Made by a program: the position numbers and the translations under genes. This document shows, one piece after another, positions 44,622-54,806 of a stretch of 64,000 bases of DNA. The DNA comes from Eubacterium sp. (GTDB lineage: Bacteria; Bacillota; Clostridia; Lachnospirales; Lachnospiraceae), in assembly GCA_024684035.1 (NCBI GenBank), contig JAIKXQ010000077.1:1-64000 (forward strand), given 5' to 3'. The number at the start of each line of letters is the position of its first letter. Position 1 is the stretch's first letter. The notes beneath the pieces are model-generated. The model had not been told where the DNA came from, did not search any database, and saw only the letters and a list, made by a program, of their open reading frames with translations.

Positions 44622-45374
44622 TTAAAACAGCCTCCTTACCCGGAAAAAATCCCTGTAGACATAGCGGAATCCCAGAGACCGATACAGCGCGATCGCGGCT
44701 GCATTTCCCTCCACGACCTGGAGGTAGGCACATTTGGCGCCGCTGGCGCGACCTTCGTTCAGAATGGCGCTGACGATACTTTTTGCGTAGTGGCGACCGC
44801 GATAGGACGGATGTACATGGATGGCGTATACACCCACGTAATCTCTGTCCAGAATGCCCAGACCTGTTCCAATCGTTTTTCCGTCCTCCCGGATGGACAC
44901 GCAGATGGTCTCCTTGGGGATCGCGCGGTACATGGAAGGGACAACCTGGCGGTGCATAACGTTTGTCGTTCCCTTCAGGTTGAAGAGATCCTCAATCCAC
45001 GAAGATGGGATATATCTGCTCACGTCCACGGGGGCGGTCACGGGAAAGAAGTCGCTGCTGTCGAAGTTCAGAACCATATTGTGGGTGATGTGTTCGACAA
45101 CATAATTGTTTTCGTCCAGCATTCGGTCGAAAGCCGGATCCACGAGGGGAGAAATCTTGAAAATGCAGGGAGTTCCCCACTGGCGGTATATGTCCTCCGT
45201 ATAGGAAAGTTTTTCCTGTAGGGGGAGAGTTGAGGCGCCGATCTGCTCGACGCTGTTGGTACGATGGGTGTAGAAATACGAAAAACGCAGAAGCCATCCG
45301 TCGTAGATCTGGATCTGATGGGAGGGCCACGCGTTCAGGGAAAGGTCTTCGATTGTTTTGATCAGGCTGTTCAT
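44622..45374 (-). CDS. GNAT family N-acetyltransferase
   Basis: The 250-residue protein ends in a GNAT domain with V-Y-A-I-H-V-H-P-S-Y-R-G-R-H-Y-A as acetyl-CoA loop and N-A-A-A-I-A-L-Y-R-S-L-G-F. The N-terminal half is a second, degenerate domain. The ATG at 45374 is chosen because AAGGAAG lies eight bases before it; 45392 is an alternative. Substrate unknown. Confidence 0.88.
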   Translation of the reverse strand: MNSLIKTIEDLSLNAWPSHQIQIYDGWLLRFSYFYTHRTNSVEQIGASTLPLQEKLSYTEDIYRQWGTPCIFKISPLVDPAFDRMLDENNYVVEHITHNMVLNFDSSDFFPVTAPVDVSRYIPSSWIEDLFNLKGTTNVMHRQVVPSMYRAIPKETICVSIREDGKTIGTGLGILDRDYVGVYAIHVHPSYRGRHYAKSIVSAILNEGRASGAKCAYLQVVEGNAAAIALYRSLGFRYVYRDFFRVRRLF

Positions 45375-45483
45375 AAAAAATACTTCCTTCATTATAGGGG
45401 ATGCATGTGAACGGATGCTCCCCGGATATCATACCTGTCCATTGTATCATCATTACCTTATTATTGCGTACTTTGTTCTATTC

Positions 45484-45512
45484 TTGCAAAGGAAAATAAC
45501 ATAGGGTATAAT
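45484..45512 (+). promoter_or_regulatory. Predicted promoter of the 45554 gene
   Basis: TTGCAA (45484-45489), a 17-base spacer and TATAAT (45507-45512), 41 bases before the start. Confidence 0.7.
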
Positions 45513-45553
45513 CAGACTCGTATGAATGGTGACAGGAACAGGGGAGAACATAT

Positions 45554-46573
45554 ATGTCTAAGATATTAAAGCTATTCGATGCATTAATCCTGGCAATATT
45601 TATTGCCGCAGGTGCCGCGTTGGTTATCCCCCAGCAGTTTATGGGGATAGATGCAGCAGTTGCAGGGCAGGAGACAAAGGGTGATGTGCCTGTGGGTACG
45701 GTTGTCTATTCCAGAAAGGTCAGCACTTCGGAGATTACAGAGGGAGAGAAGATCTTTGCCCAGGACGGTGACACCATGAATGTCTATACCGTCGTTGCCT
45801 ATGATGAGAAGAATGAGACCATTACGGTTGACGGGGAGGGAAACACCAAATTTTCACTTTCCAACAGTTATCAGCGTGTAGTGGGCGAAGTGCCGTTGAT
45901 TGGTTATCTGATGCTGGCGACACAGTCTTCACAGGGCATCATGCTTCTTGGCGTACTTCTGTTCTTTGTTGTTTTTATTTTTGTTGTATCCGAACTGGTT
46001 CGTTCGGACAAGGATGATGACGACGATGACGATGAAGAAGACAGCGTATACAAGGAACTGCTTGAGAAAAAGAAAAGAAAGCAGAAGGAGGCTGCGAAAG
46101 CTGAGCGCGAGGCTCTGAAAACCGAGAAAGCGAAAAGGAAAGCGGAGCGCAGACGTCCGGAAGAAGATGAGGGAGATGCGGAGGAAGACACAGATCAGGA
46201 AGAAACACATGCGGACAGCAATATGATCGAGATCCCCGCAGAAACTTCTGAAGAAGAAAACTCACCTTCTCCTGTTGAAAGCATAAGAGAGAATCTCGGC
46301 CAGGAGGCGCTGCCGGATGTGCAGGCAGCTCTTGAGGCGGCACTGGAAAGCCAGCCCCTCAACAGAACCGCAGAGACAAGTTCGCTATCCGTATCAACTC
46401 CGGAAGAGGATAATGATCCGCAGCTGAATGAAGATGGAGAGATCGAACTTGCGATTCCGATCCGGACAGCGGACGAACTTCTGGAGAAGGCCTACGCACA
46501 GGGTCTTGATCCGGTGGTGGAGGATGATGTCATCACAGGAATCAAGATTGTGGACTTCAGTGAATGTATCTGA
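45554..46573 (+). CDS. Membrane protein with signal-peptidase-I-like extracellular domain and acidic/charged tail
   Basis: The 339-residue protein has a first membrane helix (about 8-28). An outside domain with P-V-G-T-V-V-Y-S-R and Y-T-V-V-A-Y-D-E follows, resembling the beta part of SipW-like signal peptidases but without the catalytic Ser-Lys pair. A second helix (about 118-145) comes next. The cytoplasmic tail begins with a run of acidic residues, then K/E-rich charged sequence. I do not recognise a named family. It is monocistronic with its own promoter and terminator. Confidence 0.6.
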   Translation: MSKILKLFDALILAIFIAAGAALVIPQQFMGIDAAVAGQETKGDVPVGTVVYSRKVSTSEITEGEKIFAQDGDTMNVYTVVAYDEKNETITVDGEGNTKFSLSNSYQRVVGEVPLIGYLMLATQSSQGIMLLGVLLFFVVFIFVVSELVRSDKDDDDDDDEEDSVYKELLEKKKRKQKEAAKAEREALKTEKAKRKAERRRPEEDEGDAEEDTDQEETHADSNMIEIPAETSEEENSPSPVESIRENLGQEALPDVQAALEAALESQPLNRTAETSSLSVSTPEEDNDPQLNEDGEIELAIPIRTADELLEKAYAQGLDPVVEDDVITGIKIVDFSECI

Positions 46574-46610
46574 ATATAATACTGTATCATTATATAGAAA
46601 GAACGTAAAA

Positions 46611-46635
46611 AACCCGGCCATGAGCCGGGTTTTTT
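46611..46635 (+). terminator. Terminator before S10 operon
   Basis: AACCCGGC (46611-46618) pairs with GCCGGGTT (46624-46631) around CATGA, followed by T to 46635. Confidence 0.85.
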
Positions 46636-46684
46636 ATACGGTTTTTCGTATAAAAAATCTTTACAAAAAAGTTTTACAAAGTTC

Positions 46685-46713
46685 TTGCATTTTCTACAAT
46701 GCGTGACTATAAT
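46685..46713 (+). promoter_or_regulatory. Predicted promoter of S10 ribosomal operon
   Basis: TTGCAT (46685-46690), a 17-base spacer and TATAAT (46708-46713). It drives a leader of about 215 bases before rpsJ. Confidence 0.8.
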
Positions 46714-46719
46714 GTAACT

Positions 46720-46936
46720 GTTGTGACATGAAAGCTATGAAGCGAGAGATTGCAGCGAAGAGCTGGTAACTCCGTGGAGCAAATGTCTAGTCAAGATACA
46801 GGCGAAACGTCACTGTACAACTGAATGGTCCACCACAGTGTGGAAACAACGTGTGCGTTTTTAGGACACACACGGAAATGTGTACAGTCACCACTCGTCG
46901 TGCTATCAAAAGTACGAAAAGGAGGCGACTTTTTTT
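46720..46936 (+). other. Structured leader of S10 operon
   Basis: The untranslated leader contains ACTGTACA (46812-46819), able to pair with TGTACAGT (46881-46888). Inside are CGTGTGCG (46850-46857) and CACACACG (46867-46874). This suggests a branched RNA that could bind a ribosomal protein such as L4; the binding protein is a guess. Confidence 0.5.
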
Positions 46937-47254
46937 ATGGCAAGTCAGGTAATGAGAATCACTTTGAAGGCGTATGATCATCAGTTGGTTGATGCATCTG
47001 CGGCAAAAATCATCGACACTGTTAAGAAGACAGGTGCGGTTGTCAGCGGACCGGTTCCGCTTCCTACAAAGAAGGAAGTTGTAACTATTCTGCGTGCGGT
47101 ACATAAGTACAAAGACTCCCGCGAGCAGTTCGAGCAGAGAACACACAAGAGACTGATCGACATCATGACCCCCACACAGAAGACAGTTGATTCACTGTCC
47201 CGTCTGGAGATGCCGGCCGGTGTCTACATTGACATCAAGATGAAGACAAAGTAA
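46937..47254 (+). CDS. rpsJ: 30S ribosomal protein S10
   Basis: The 105-residue protein has [12 protein letters not shown] and the G-P-V-P-L-P-T loop. It opens the S10 operon, with AAGGAGG before the ATG. Family length is usual. In E. coli it also takes part in transcription antitermination with NusB. Confidence 0.98.
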   Translation: MASQVMRITLKAYDHQLVDASAAKIIDTVKKTGAVVSGPVPLPTKKEVVTILRAVHKYKDSREQFEQRTHKRLIDIMTPTQKTVDSLSRLEMPAGVYIDIKMKTK

Positions 47255-47327
47255 TTCTGCTTCATGACACGCTGTAAGTCAGTCAGACAGAACAGCACAA
47301 CAAAGGCAACACCAACGTAACACTAGT

Positions 47328-47398
47328 ATGAGCTTCCTATATTGCAGGTTGCTCCGCTGTAGGCTAACATGAGCATCGTTCAAGGTGCTCCGCTGTAG
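47328..47398 (+). repeat. Tandem hairpin repeats before rplC
   Basis: Two imperfect copies (47328-47362 and 47369-47398) each run from ATGAGC to GCTCCGCTGTAG. The GAGC and GCTC ends of each copy can pair. They lie in the 158-base gap between rpsJ and rplC, 14 bases before the rplC ATG. Confidence 0.6.
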
Positions 47399-47412
47399 AA
47401 AAGAGGTTAAAC

Positions 47413-48048
47413 ATGAAGAAAGCTATTTTAGCTACAAAAGTTGGAATGACTCAGATCTTCGATGAGACTGGTGCTTCCATCCCGGTAACAGTTCTTCAGG
47501 CCGGACCTTGTGTCGTAACACAGGTTAAAACTGAGGAAAATGACGGCTATGCAGCCGTACAGGTAGGTTTTGGTGAGATTCGTGAGAAACTCGTTAACAA
47601 ACCGAAAAAAGGACAGTTTGACAAAGCAGAGGTTCCGGTAAAGAGATATCTTCAGGAGTTCCGCTTTGATAACGCAGCTGAATATGAAGTAAAACAGGAA
47701 ATCAAAGCTGATATTTTCGCTGACGGTGATCACATCGACGCAACAGCAATCAGCAAAGGTAAAGGATTCCAGGGTGCCATCAAGAGACATGGTCAGTCCA
47801 GAGGACCTATGGCTCACGGTTCCAAGTATCATCGTCACGCAGGTTCCAACGGTTCCTGTTCCGATCCTTCCAAGGTATTCAAGGGCAAACACATGCCTGG
47901 ACATATGGGACATGTAAAGGTTACTGTACAGAACCTTGAGATCGTAAAAGTTGATGCTGAAAACAATCTGTTACTTGTTAAAGGCTCTGTTCCGGGACCG
48001 AAGAAATCTCTGATCACGATCAAAGAGTCCGTCAAGGCAGTTCGGTAA
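47413..48048 (+). CDS. rplC: 50S ribosomal protein L3
   Basis: The 211-residue early-assembly protein of the large subunit has the start [13 protein letters not shown] and the core [11 protein letters not shown]. It is family-typical in length, with AAAAGAGG before the ATG. Confidence 0.98.
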   Translation: MKKAILATKVGMTQIFDETGASIPVTVLQAGPCVVTQVKTEENDGYAAVQVGFGEIREKLVNKPKKGQFDKAEVPVKRYLQEFRFDNAAEYEVKQEIKADIFADGDHIDATAISKGKGFQGAIKRHGQSRGPMAHGSKYHRHAGSNGSCSDPSKVFKGKHMPGHMGHVKVTVQNLEIVKVDAENNLLLVKGSVPGPKKSLITIKESVKAVR

Positions 48049-48076
48049 TCTTTAACAGGAAAGGAGGAACTTACAG

Positions 48077-48697
48077 ATGGCAAACGTATCTGTTTACAAT
48101 ATGGAAGGCGCAGAAGTCGGCAAGATGGAGCTTTCCGATGCCGTATTCGGCGTTGAGATAAAAGAGAATCTTGTACATCAGGCAGTTGTTCTGCAGCTTG
48201 CTAACAATCGTCAGGGTACACAGAAAGCCAAGACTCGTTCTGAGGTCAGAGGCGGTGGAAGAAAACCTTGGAGACAGAAGGGAACCGGTCATGCAAGACA
48301 GGGTTCAACAAGAGCTCCTCAGTGGACAGGCGGCGGCGTAGTATTCGCACCGACACCACGTGATTATTCTTTCAAGATGAACAGAAAAGAGAAACAGGCT
48401 GCACTGAAGTCCGTTCTTACAAGCAAGGTTCAGGAGAACAAATTCCTGGTTCTTGATGAGCTGAAGTTCGATGCACCGAAGACAAAAGAGATGAAGAAGG
48501 TTATCGATGCACTCAAGGTTGAAAAAGCACTTGTTATCGTTGGAAAAGACAGCGACAACGCAGTTCTTTCCGCACGTAACCTTGAAGGCGTTGCAACAGC
48601 ATCTGCAGAGACAATCAATGTATACGACCTTCTGAAATACAACACCGTAATCGCTACAAAGAGTTCTGTAGCAGCAATTGAGGAGGTGTACGCATAA
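48077..48697 (+). CDS. rplD: 50S ribosomal protein L4
   Basis: The 206-residue exit-tunnel protein has the extended loop [18 protein letters not shown]. In enterobacteria L4 also represses its own operon; no such role is shown here. Its last base overlaps the rplW ATG. Confidence 0.98.
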   Translation: MANVSVYNMEGAEVGKMELSDAVFGVEIKENLVHQAVVLQLANNRQGTQKAKTRSEVRGGGRKPWRQKGTGHARQGSTRAPQWTGGGVVFAPTPRDYSFKMNRKEKQAALKSVLTSKVQENKFLVLDELKFDAPKTKEMKKVIDALKVEKALVIVGKDSDNAVLSARNLEGVATASAETINVYDLLKYNTVIATKSSVAAIEEVYA

Positions 48698-48996
48698 TGG
48701 CAGCAGTTCAGTATTATGACGTAATCATTCGTCCTGTAATTACAGAGAAATCCATGGGCGCTATGGCAGAGAAGAAATACACATTCCTTGTTCATACAGA
48801 GGCAAACAAGTCCATGATCAAAGAGGCTGTTGAGAAAATGTTCGAGGGAGTTAAAGTTGCCAAGGTCAACACAATGAACAGCGATGGCAAACTGAAACGC
48901 CGCGGAATGAAATACGGACGCACAGCCGAGACAAAGAAGGCGATCGTTACTCTTACAGAGGACAGCAAAGAGATCGAGATCTTCGAAGGTCTGTAA
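48697..48996 (+). CDS. rplW: 50S ribosomal protein L23
   Basis: The 99-residue exit-site protein starts [13 protein letters not shown]. It docks signal recognition particle and trigger factor. One-base overlap with rplD; GAGGAGG lies before the start. Confidence 0.98.
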   Translation: MAAVQYYDVIIRPVITEKSMGAMAEKKYTFLVHTEANKSMIKEAVEKMFEGVKVAKVNTMNSDGKLKRRGMKYGRTAETKKAIVTLTEDSKEIEIFEGL

Positions 48997-49054
48997 TTGA
49001 CAAATTATGTGCGGCGACGCACGATACCAAACATCGAAAGGAGAAATAACTGTA

Positions 49055-49894
49055 ATGGGAATTAAAACATATAACCCATATACACCGTCCAGAAGAAACA
49101 TGTCTGGTTCTGATTTCGCTGAGATCACAAAGACAACTCCTGAGAAATCTCTTGTGGTTTCTCTTAAGAAGACAGCTGGACGTAATAACCAGGGAAAAAT
49201 CACTGTAAGACATCACGGCGGCGGAAACCGCAGAAAATATAGAATCATCGACTTCAAGAGATTCAAAGATGATGTTCCGGCAGTTGTAAAGAGCATCGAG
49301 TACGATCCTAACCGTACAGCTAACATCGCGCTGATCTGCTACGCAGACGGTGAGAAAGCATATATCCTTGCTCCGGAAGGTCTTAAAGTAGGCATGAAGA
49401 TCATGAACGGATCCAACGCAGAGGTTCGTCCCGGAAACTGCCTGCCACTCAAAGACATCCCGGTAGGTACAATGGTACATAACGTTGAGCTTCACAAGGG
49501 CAAAGGCGGACAGCTTGTTCGTTCTGCCGGTGTAAGCGCTCAGTTGATGGCTAAGGAGGGAGCTTACGCAACACTTCGTCTTCCTTCCGGCGAGATGCGT
49601 ATGGTATCTCTTGAGTGCCGTGCTTCCATCGGAGTAATCGGTAACGGAGATCACAATCTGGTAAATATCGGTAAGGCTGGTAGAAAACGTCACATGGGCA
49701 TCCGTCCTACAGTACGTGGTTCTGTTATGAACCCGAACGACCATCCTCATGGTGGTGGTGAAGGTAGAGCACCGGTTGGACGTCCGGGTCCTTGCACACC
49801 TTGGGGTAAACCTGCTATGGGTCTTAAGACCAGAAAGAAAAACAAAGCATCTAATAAACTGATCGTTCGTAGAAGAAACGGTAAGACGTTATAA
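49055..49894 (+). CDS. rplB: 50S ribosomal protein L2
   Basis: The 279-residue protein helps form the peptidyl-transferase centre. It has [11 protein letters not shown] and the conserved H-P-H-G-G-G-E-G-R end region with its central histidine. The ATG at 49055 has GAAAGGAG before it; the upstream in-frame ATG at 49007 is unlikely. Confidence 0.98.
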   Translation: MGIKTYNPYTPSRRNMSGSDFAEITKTTPEKSLVVSLKKTAGRNNQGKITVRHHGGGNRRKYRIIDFKRFKDDVPAVVKSIEYDPNRTANIALICYADGEKAYILAPEGLKVGMKIMNGSNAEVRPGNCLPLKDIPVGTMVHNVELHKGKGGQLVRSAGVSAQLMAKEGAYATLRLPSGEMRMVSLECRASIGVIGNGDHNLVNIGKAGRKRHMGIRPTVRGSVMNPNDHPHGGGEGRAPVGRPGPCTPWGKPAMGLKTRKKNKASNKLIVRRRNGKTL

Positions 49895-49910
49895 TTAAGG
49901 AGGATAAACG

Positions 49911-50192
49911 ATGGCTCGTTCATTGAAAAAAGGCCCGTTTGCTGATGCCAGCTTACTGAAAAAAGTCGATGCAGCCGTTAAGTCTGGTGACAAGACTGTT
50001 ATCAAGACCTGGTCTCGTCGTTCTACAATATTTCCTGAGTTCGTTGGACTGACAATTGCAGTTCACGACGGAAGAAAACATGTCCCGGTATACGTAACAG
50101 AGGATATGGTTGGACACAAACTGGGAGAGTTCGTAGCAACCAGAACCTACAGAGGACATGACAAGACAGAGAAGAAGTCATCTGTACGATAA
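49911..50192 (+). CDS. rpsS: 30S ribosomal protein S19
   Basis: The 93-residue head protein has A-R-S-L-K-K-G-P-F and the conserved [10 protein letters not shown]. It is typical in length and AAGGAGG lies before the ATG. Confidence 0.98.
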   Translation: MARSLKKGPFADASLLKKVDAAVKSGDKTVIKTWSRRSTIFPEFVGLTIAVHDGRKHVPVYVTEDMVGHKLGEFVATRTYRGHDKTEKKSSVR

Positions 50193-50219
50193 TTGTAGAG
50201 CGAAAGGAGGTAATTCGTA

Positions 50220-50606
50220 ATGGCAAAAGGACATAGAAGCCAGATTAAACGTGAGAGAAACGAGAATAAAGATAACAGACCGTCTGCAAAGCTGTCTTAT
50301 GCAAGAGTATCAGTTCAGAAGGCCTGCTATGTACTGGATGCAATCCGTGGAAAAGATGTAGAGACTGCTCTTGGTATTCTTACATACAGCCCAAGATATG
50401 CTTCCTCTATTGTTAAAAAACTTCTGGAGTCTGCAATCGCTAACGCTGAGAACAACAACGGACTTTCCAGAAACAACCTTTATGTAGCCGAGTGCTACGC
50501 AAACAAGGCACCGACAATGAAGAGAATTCACCCTAGAGCTCAGGGACGTGCGTACAGAATCGAGCATCTGACAAGTCACATCTCTGTAGTCCTGGATGAG
50601 CGGTAA
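50220..50606 (+). CDS. rplV: 50S ribosomal protein L22
   Basis: The 128-residue protein lines the exit tunnel. A basic N-terminal extension of about 20 residues precedes the family core A-R-V-S-V-Q-K-A and the C-terminal [10 protein letters not shown] hairpin. GAAAGGAGG precedes the ATG. Confidence 0.98.
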   Translation: MAKGHRSQIKRERNENKDNRPSAKLSYARVSVQKACYVLDAIRGKDVETALGILTYSPRYASSIVKKLLESAIANAENNNGLSRNNLYVAECYANKAPTMKRIHPRAQGRAYRIEHLTSHISVVLDER

Positions 50607-50617
50607 GGAGGTCAATC

Positions 50618-51274
50618 ATGGGACAGAAAGTAAATCCACACGGCTTAAGAGTCGGTATTATTAAGGATTGGGATTCCAAGTGGTATGCCGAGGCTGATTT
50701 CGCAGACAACCTCGTTGAGGATTACAAGATCCGTACATATCTGAAAAAGAGACTTTACACATCTGGTGTTTCCCAGATTGAGATCGAGAGAGCATCTGAT
50801 CGTGTGAAGATCACAATCTTCACTTCCAAGCCGGGCGTAGTTATCGGTAAGGGTGGATCCGAGATAGAGAAAGTAAAGAAAGAGCTGAAACAGTTCACAG
50901 AGAAGAAGCTTGTTGTTGACATCAAAGAGGTTAAGAGACCTGACCGTGATGCTCAGCTTGTTGCAGAGAACATCGCACTTCAGCTTGAGAACCGTATGTC
51001 TTACCGTCGTGCAATGAAATCTGCTATGCAGAGAACAATGCGCGCAGGTGCTAAGGGAATCAAGACAAGCGTATCCGGACGTATCGGTGGTGCTGATATG
51101 GCCCGCAGAGAGTTCTACAGCGAGGGTAACATCCCGCTTCAGACACTTCGTGCTGACATTGATTACGGATTTGCAGAGGCTGACACAACTTATGGTAAAG
51201 TCGGCGTTAAGACATGGATCTACAACGGTGAAGTACTTCCAACCAAAGCAAATAAGGAAGGGAGCGATAAATAA
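50618..51274 (+). CDS. rpsC: 30S ribosomal protein S3
   Basis: The 218-residue mRNA-entry protein has the KH motif [10 protein letters not shown] and the N-terminal [11 protein letters not shown]. It starts 11 bases after rplV and ends two bases before rplP. Confidence 0.98.
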   Translation: MGQKVNPHGLRVGIIKDWDSKWYAEADFADNLVEDYKIRTYLKKRLYTSGVSQIEIERASDRVKITIFTSKPGVVIGKGGSEIEKVKKELKQFTEKKLVVDIKEVKRPDRDAQLVAENIALQLENRMSYRRAMKSAMQRTMRAGAKGIKTSVSGRIGGADMARREFYSEGNIPLQTLRADIDYGFAEADTTYGKVGVKTWIYNGEVLPTKANKEGSDK

Positions 51275-51276
51275 TT

Positions 51277-51705
51277 ATGTTAATGCCTAAGAGAGTTAAA
51301 CATAGAAAACAGTTCCGTGGTTCTATGAGAGGTAAAGCCCTCAGAGGAAATACAATTTCCAACGGACAGTATGGACTTGTAGCACTCGAGCCGTGCTGGA
51401 TCAGATCCAACCAGATCGAGGCTGCCCGTATCGCGCTTACACGTTACATCAAACGTGGTGGTAAGGTATGGATCAAGATTTTCCCTGACAAGCCGATCAC
51501 AGCAAAACCTGCTGAGACTCGAATGGGTTCCGGAAAAGGATCTGTAGAGTACTGGGTATCTGTTGTTAAGCCGGGTCGTGTTCTCTTCGAGATCGACGGC
51601 GTTCCGGAGGAGACTGCACGTGAGGCTCTTCGTCTTGCAATGCACAAACTGCCTTGCAAGTGTAAGATCGTTGCCCGTGAAGATTTAGAAGGCGGTGAAG
51701 CATAA
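51277..51705 (+). CDS. rplP: 50S ribosomal protein L16
   Basis: The 142-residue protein near the tRNA sites starts [11 protein letters not shown] and has the conserved R-M-G-S-G-K-G. The first ATG (51277) is kept because relatives start M-L-x-P-K-R-V. Its stop overlaps the rpmC ATG. Confidence 0.97.
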   Translation: MLMPKRVKHRKQFRGSMRGKALRGNTISNGQYGLVALEPCWIRSNQIEAARIALTRYIKRGGKVWIKIFPDKPITAKPAETRMGSGKGSVEYWVSVVKPGRVLFEIDGVPEETAREALRLAMHKLPCKCKIVAREDLEGGEA

Positions 51706-51914
51706 TGAAAAGTAAAAAATTCGTTGAAGATATGAAGGCTAAATCTGCAGCAGAGCTTAACGACGAGCTCGTTGCAGCAAAGAAAGAGCTTTTCAACCTG
51801 AGATTCCAGAATGCAACAAATCAGCTGGATAACACAGCACGTATCAACGAGGTACGTAAGAACATTGCTAGAATTTCTACTATCATCGCGCAGAGTGCCA
51901 AGTCTGCTGACTGA
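51705..51914 (+). CDS. rpmC: 50S ribosomal protein L29
   Basis: The 69-residue two-helix protein binds beside L23 at the exit. [13 protein letters not shown] is typical. One-base overlap with rplP. Confidence 0.97.
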   Translation: MKSKKFVEDMKAKSAAELNDELVAAKKELFNLRFQNATNQLDNTARINEVRKNIARISTIIAQSAKSAD

Positions 51915-51958
51915 TTCACGCACAGGATATATCCGTAACGATTGAAAGGAGACAGATC

Positions 51959-52216
51959 GTGGAAGAACGTAATTTAAGAAAAACACGTGTCGGCAAGGTT
52001 GTCAGCGACAAGATGGATAAGACTGTTGTTGTTGCAATCGAAGATCACGTTGAGCATCCTCTTTACCACAAGATCGTAAAGAAAACATATAAACTGAAAG
52101 CTCACGACGAGAACAATGAGTGCAAAATCGGTGATAAGGTTCGTGTAATGGAGACCAGACCGCTGTCCAAGGACAAGAGATGGAGACTGGTTGAGATCAT
52201 CGAGAGAGCTAAATAA
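51959..52216 (+). CDS. rpsQ: 30S ribosomal protein S17
   Basis: The 85-residue OB-fold protein has [16 protein letters not shown]. Translation starts at GTG, with GAAAGGAG nine bases before it; no ATG fits the conserved N terminus. Confidence 0.97.
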   Translation: MEERNLRKTRVGKVVSDKMDKTVVVAIEDHVEHPLYHKIVKKTYKLKAHDENNECKIGDKVRVMETRPLSKDKRWRLVEIIERAK

Positions 52217-52243
52217 TCAGGGCTGTAAAGGAGGTATACCAGA

Positions 52244-52612
52244 ATGGTTCAGCAGGAAACCAGACTTAAAGTTGCTGATAACACCGGTGCCAAAGAGATC
52301 CTTTGCATCCGCGTTATGGGTGGCTCTACAAGAAGATATGCTAATATCGGCGACGTTATCGTTGCGTCCGTTAAAGATGCAACACCTGGCGGCGTTGTTA
52401 AGAAAGGCGACGTAGTTAAGGCTGTAGTTGTTCGTTCCGTAAAGGGCGCACATCGTAAAGATGGTTCTTACATCAAGTTCGATGAGAATGCTGCAGTAAT
52501 CATCAAAGATGATAACACTCCAAAAGGAACTCGTATTTTTGGACCGGTTGCCAGAGAGCTTCGTGATAAGAAATTCATGAAGATCGTATCCTTAGCTCCG
52601 GAAGTATTATAA
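52244..52612 (+). CDS. rplN: 50S ribosomal protein L14
   Basis: The 122-residue subunit-interface protein starts [16 protein letters not shown]. Family length is exact. AAAGGAGG lies before the ATG. Confidence 0.98.
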   Translation: MVQQETRLKVADNTGAKEILCIRVMGGSTRRYANIGDVIVASVKDATPGGVVKKGDVVKAVVVRSVKGAHRKDGSYIKFDENAAVIIKDDNTPKGTRIFGPVARELRDKKFMKIVSLAPEVL

Positions 52613-52623
52613 GGAGGATATCG

Positions 52624-52932
52624 ATGTCAGTTAAGATTAGAAAAGGCGATACCGTCCGTGTAATCGCCGGTAAGGATAAAGACAAAGAGGGTAAAGTACT
52701 TTCCGTTGATGTGCAGAAGAGAAAAGTTATCGTTGAAGGCGTAAACATGATCACAAAGTCTGTTAAGCCGAACGCTGCAAATCAGCAGGGCGGTATTGTA
52801 AACAAAGAGGCTCCGATCGATGTATCCAACGTTATGTATGTAGAGGACGGAAAAGTTACCCGCCTCGGATACACATTCGACGGAGACAAGAAAGTCCGCG
52901 TTTCTAAGAAATCCGGAAAGACAATCGATTGA
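52624..52932 (+). CDS. rplX: 50S ribosomal protein L24
   Basis: The 102-residue protein carries a KOW motif, V-I-A-G-K-D-K-D-K-E-G-K-V. It starts assembly of the large subunit. AAGGAGG lies before the ATG. Confidence 0.98.
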   Translation: MSVKIRKGDTVRVIAGKDKDKEGKVLSVDVQKRKVIVEGVNMITKSVKPNAANQQGGIVNKEAPIDVSNVMYVEDGKVTRLGYTFDGDKKVRVSKKSGKTID

Positions 52933-52949
52933 GAGAGGAGGCATAACAA

Positions 52950-53489
52950 ATGAGCAGATATAGAGAATTATATAACGATACTATTGTTGATGCTCTGACA
53001 AAGAAGTTCGGTTACAAGAACGTCATGGAAGTGCCGAAACTCGCTAAGATCGTTATCAACATGGGTGTAGGTGAGGCAAAAGAGAACGCAAAGGTTCTTG
53101 ACTCAGCTATCGCAGATCTGGAGAAGATCTGTGGACAGAAGCCTGTTATTACTAAAGCAAAGAAATCTGTTGCTAACTTCAAGATCCGTGAGGGTCAGGC
53201 AATCGGATGCAAAGTTACACTTCGTGGAGAGCGTATGTATGAGTTCGCAGATCGTCTCATCAACCTTTCACTTCCTCGAGTACGTGACTTCCGCGGTGTA
53301 AACCCGAACGCATTTGACGGCCGTGGTAACTATGCACTTGGTATCAAAGAGCAGCTTATCTTCCCTGAGATCGAGTACGACAAGATCGACAAGGTAAGAG
53401 GTATGGATATCATCTTTGTTACAACTGCTAAGACAGATGAAGAGGCACGTGAGTTACTGGCTCAGTTCAACATGCCTTTCGCTAAGTAA
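52950..53489 (+). CDS. rplE: 50S ribosomal protein L5
   Basis: The 179-residue protein binds 5S r[13 protein letters not shown] and the end region [16 protein letters not shown] are conserved. Typical length. Confidence 0.98.
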   Translation: MSRYRELYNDTIVDALTKKFGYKNVMEVPKLAKIVINMGVGEAKENAKVLDSAIADLEKICGQKPVITKAKKSVANFKIREGQAIGCKVTLRGERMYEFADRLINLSLPRVRDFRGVNPNAFDGRGNYALGIKEQLIFPEIEYDKIDKVRGMDIIFVTTAKTDEEARELLAQFNMPFAK

Positions 53490-53509
53490 TATAGGAGGAA
53501 GAAAATTCA

Positions 53510-53695
53510 ATGGCTAAAACGTCAATGAAAATCAAACAGGCTCGTAAGCCGAAATTCTCTACCAGAGCTTATACACGCTGCAGAATCTGTGGACGTCCGC
53601 ATTCTGTACTGAAGAAATACGGTATCTGCCGTATCTGTTTCCGTGAGTTGGCATACAAGGGTGAAATCCCGGGCGTAAAGAAAGCAAGCTGGTAA
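53510..53695 (+). CDS. rpsZ: 30S ribosomal protein S14, zinc-binding type
   Basis: This 61-residue short form has a zinc site from C-R-I-C and C-R-I-C and ends K-K-A-S-W. It is the zinc-containing type usual in Gram-positive spc operons. Confidence 0.98.
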   Translation: MAKTSMKIKQARKPKFSTRAYTRCRICGRPHSVLKKYGICRICFRELAYKGEIPGVKKASW

Positions 53696-53714
53696 AGAAA
53701 GGAGGAATTTTACT

Positions 53715-54116
53715 ATGTCTATGAGCGATCCGATTGCAGATATGCTTACAAGAATTCGTAACGCTAATACAGCAAAGCATGACACTGTAGATGTTTCCGC
53801 ATCCAAGATGAAAATTGCTATCGCTGATATTCTCGTTAACGAAGGATACATTGAGAAATACGATCTTGTAGACGCAGGTGCATTCAAGAACCTGCACATC
53901 GTACTGAAATACGGTGCTGACAAGAACGAGAAAATCATCACAGGCCTTAAGAGAATCTCTAAACCGGGTCTTCGTGTATACGTAAACAAAGATGAGCTTC
54001 CTAAGGTTCTCGGAGGACTGGGTATCGCTATCCTTTCCACAAACCAGGGCGTTATCACTGACAAAGAGGCTAGAAAGCTTCAGGTTGGTGGCGAAGTTCT
54101 CGCGTTCGTATGGTAA
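53715..54116 (+). CDS. rpsH: 30S ribosomal protein S8
   Basis: The 133-residue central-domain protein has [13 protein letters not shown] and the C-terminal [12 protein letters not shown]. In E. coli S8 represses the spc operon by binding its mRNA. A 131-base gap with a GGCTC-GAAA-GAGCC hairpin (54161-54174) follows it. Confidence 0.98.
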   Translation: MSMSDPIADMLTRIRNANTAKHDTVDVSASKMKIAIADILVNEGYIEKYDLVDAGAFKNLHIVLKYGADKNEKIITGLKRISKPGLRVYVNKDELPKVLGGLGIAILSTNQGVITDKEARKLQVGGEVLAFVW

Positions 54117-54247
54117 TCCGTCGGCAGTATTGCTGACATAGCGTTCAAACAGATAAGATCGGCTCGAAAGAGCCACATTTTATAACTGAAAACAGGGGGC
54201 TGTAAAAAATGCTTCCCGAAAATCTAAGTTAACAGGAGGACATTAAA

Positions 54248-54787
54248 ATGTCACGAATTGGTAGAATGCCAGTTACAGTACCGGCTGGTGTAACTGTAAC
54301 TATTGCTGACGGCAATGTTGTTACTGTCAAGGGACCTAAGGGTACCCTTGAGAGAGCACTTGCTCCGGAACTTACAATCAAGCTTGAGGGAACAGAAGTA
54401 ATCGTTACAAGACCGAACGACATCAAGCGCATCAAGGCACTTCACGGCCTTACCCGTTCTCTGATCCAGAACATGGTAACAGGTGTATCCGACGGATACG
54501 CAAAAGAGCTTGAGGTTAACGGTGTTGGTTACCGTGCATCTAAGCAGGGTAAGAAACTTGTTCTGAACCTTGGCTACTCTCACCCGGTTGAGATGGAGGA
54601 CCCGGAAGGTCTTGAGACTGTTGTAGAAGGCAACAAGATCACTGTTAAAGGTATCTCCAAAGAGAAAGTCGGACAGTACGCAGCTGAGATCAGAGGAAAG
54701 AGAGCACCGGAGCCGTATAAGGGCAAAGGTATCAAGTATGCTGATGAAGTAATCAGACGTAAAGTCGGCAAGACCGGTAAGAAATAA
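54248..54787 (+). CDS. rplF: 50S ribosomal protein L6
   Basis: The 179-residue two-domain protein starts M-S-R-I-G-R-M-P-V and ends [17 protein letters not shown] precedes the ATG. It lies after the hairpin-containing gap. Confidence 0.98.
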   Translation: MSRIGRMPVTVPAGVTVTIADGNVVTVKGPKGTLERALAPELTIKLEGTEVIVTRPNDIKRIKALHGLTRSLIQNMVTGVSDGYAKELEVNGVGYRASKQGKKLVLNLGYSHPVEMEDPEGLETVVEGNKITVKGISKEKVGQYAAEIRGKRAPEPYKGKGIKYADEVIRRKVGKTGKK

Positions 54788-54806
54788 TTAAAAGGAGAGT
54801 GTGATT

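Noticed and set aside
44303..44773. Several overlapping open frames in the 44.3-44.7 kb region
   Set aside because: Three frames are open at once, rich in A, S and R, as expected for a GC-rich palindromic element and not for a gene.
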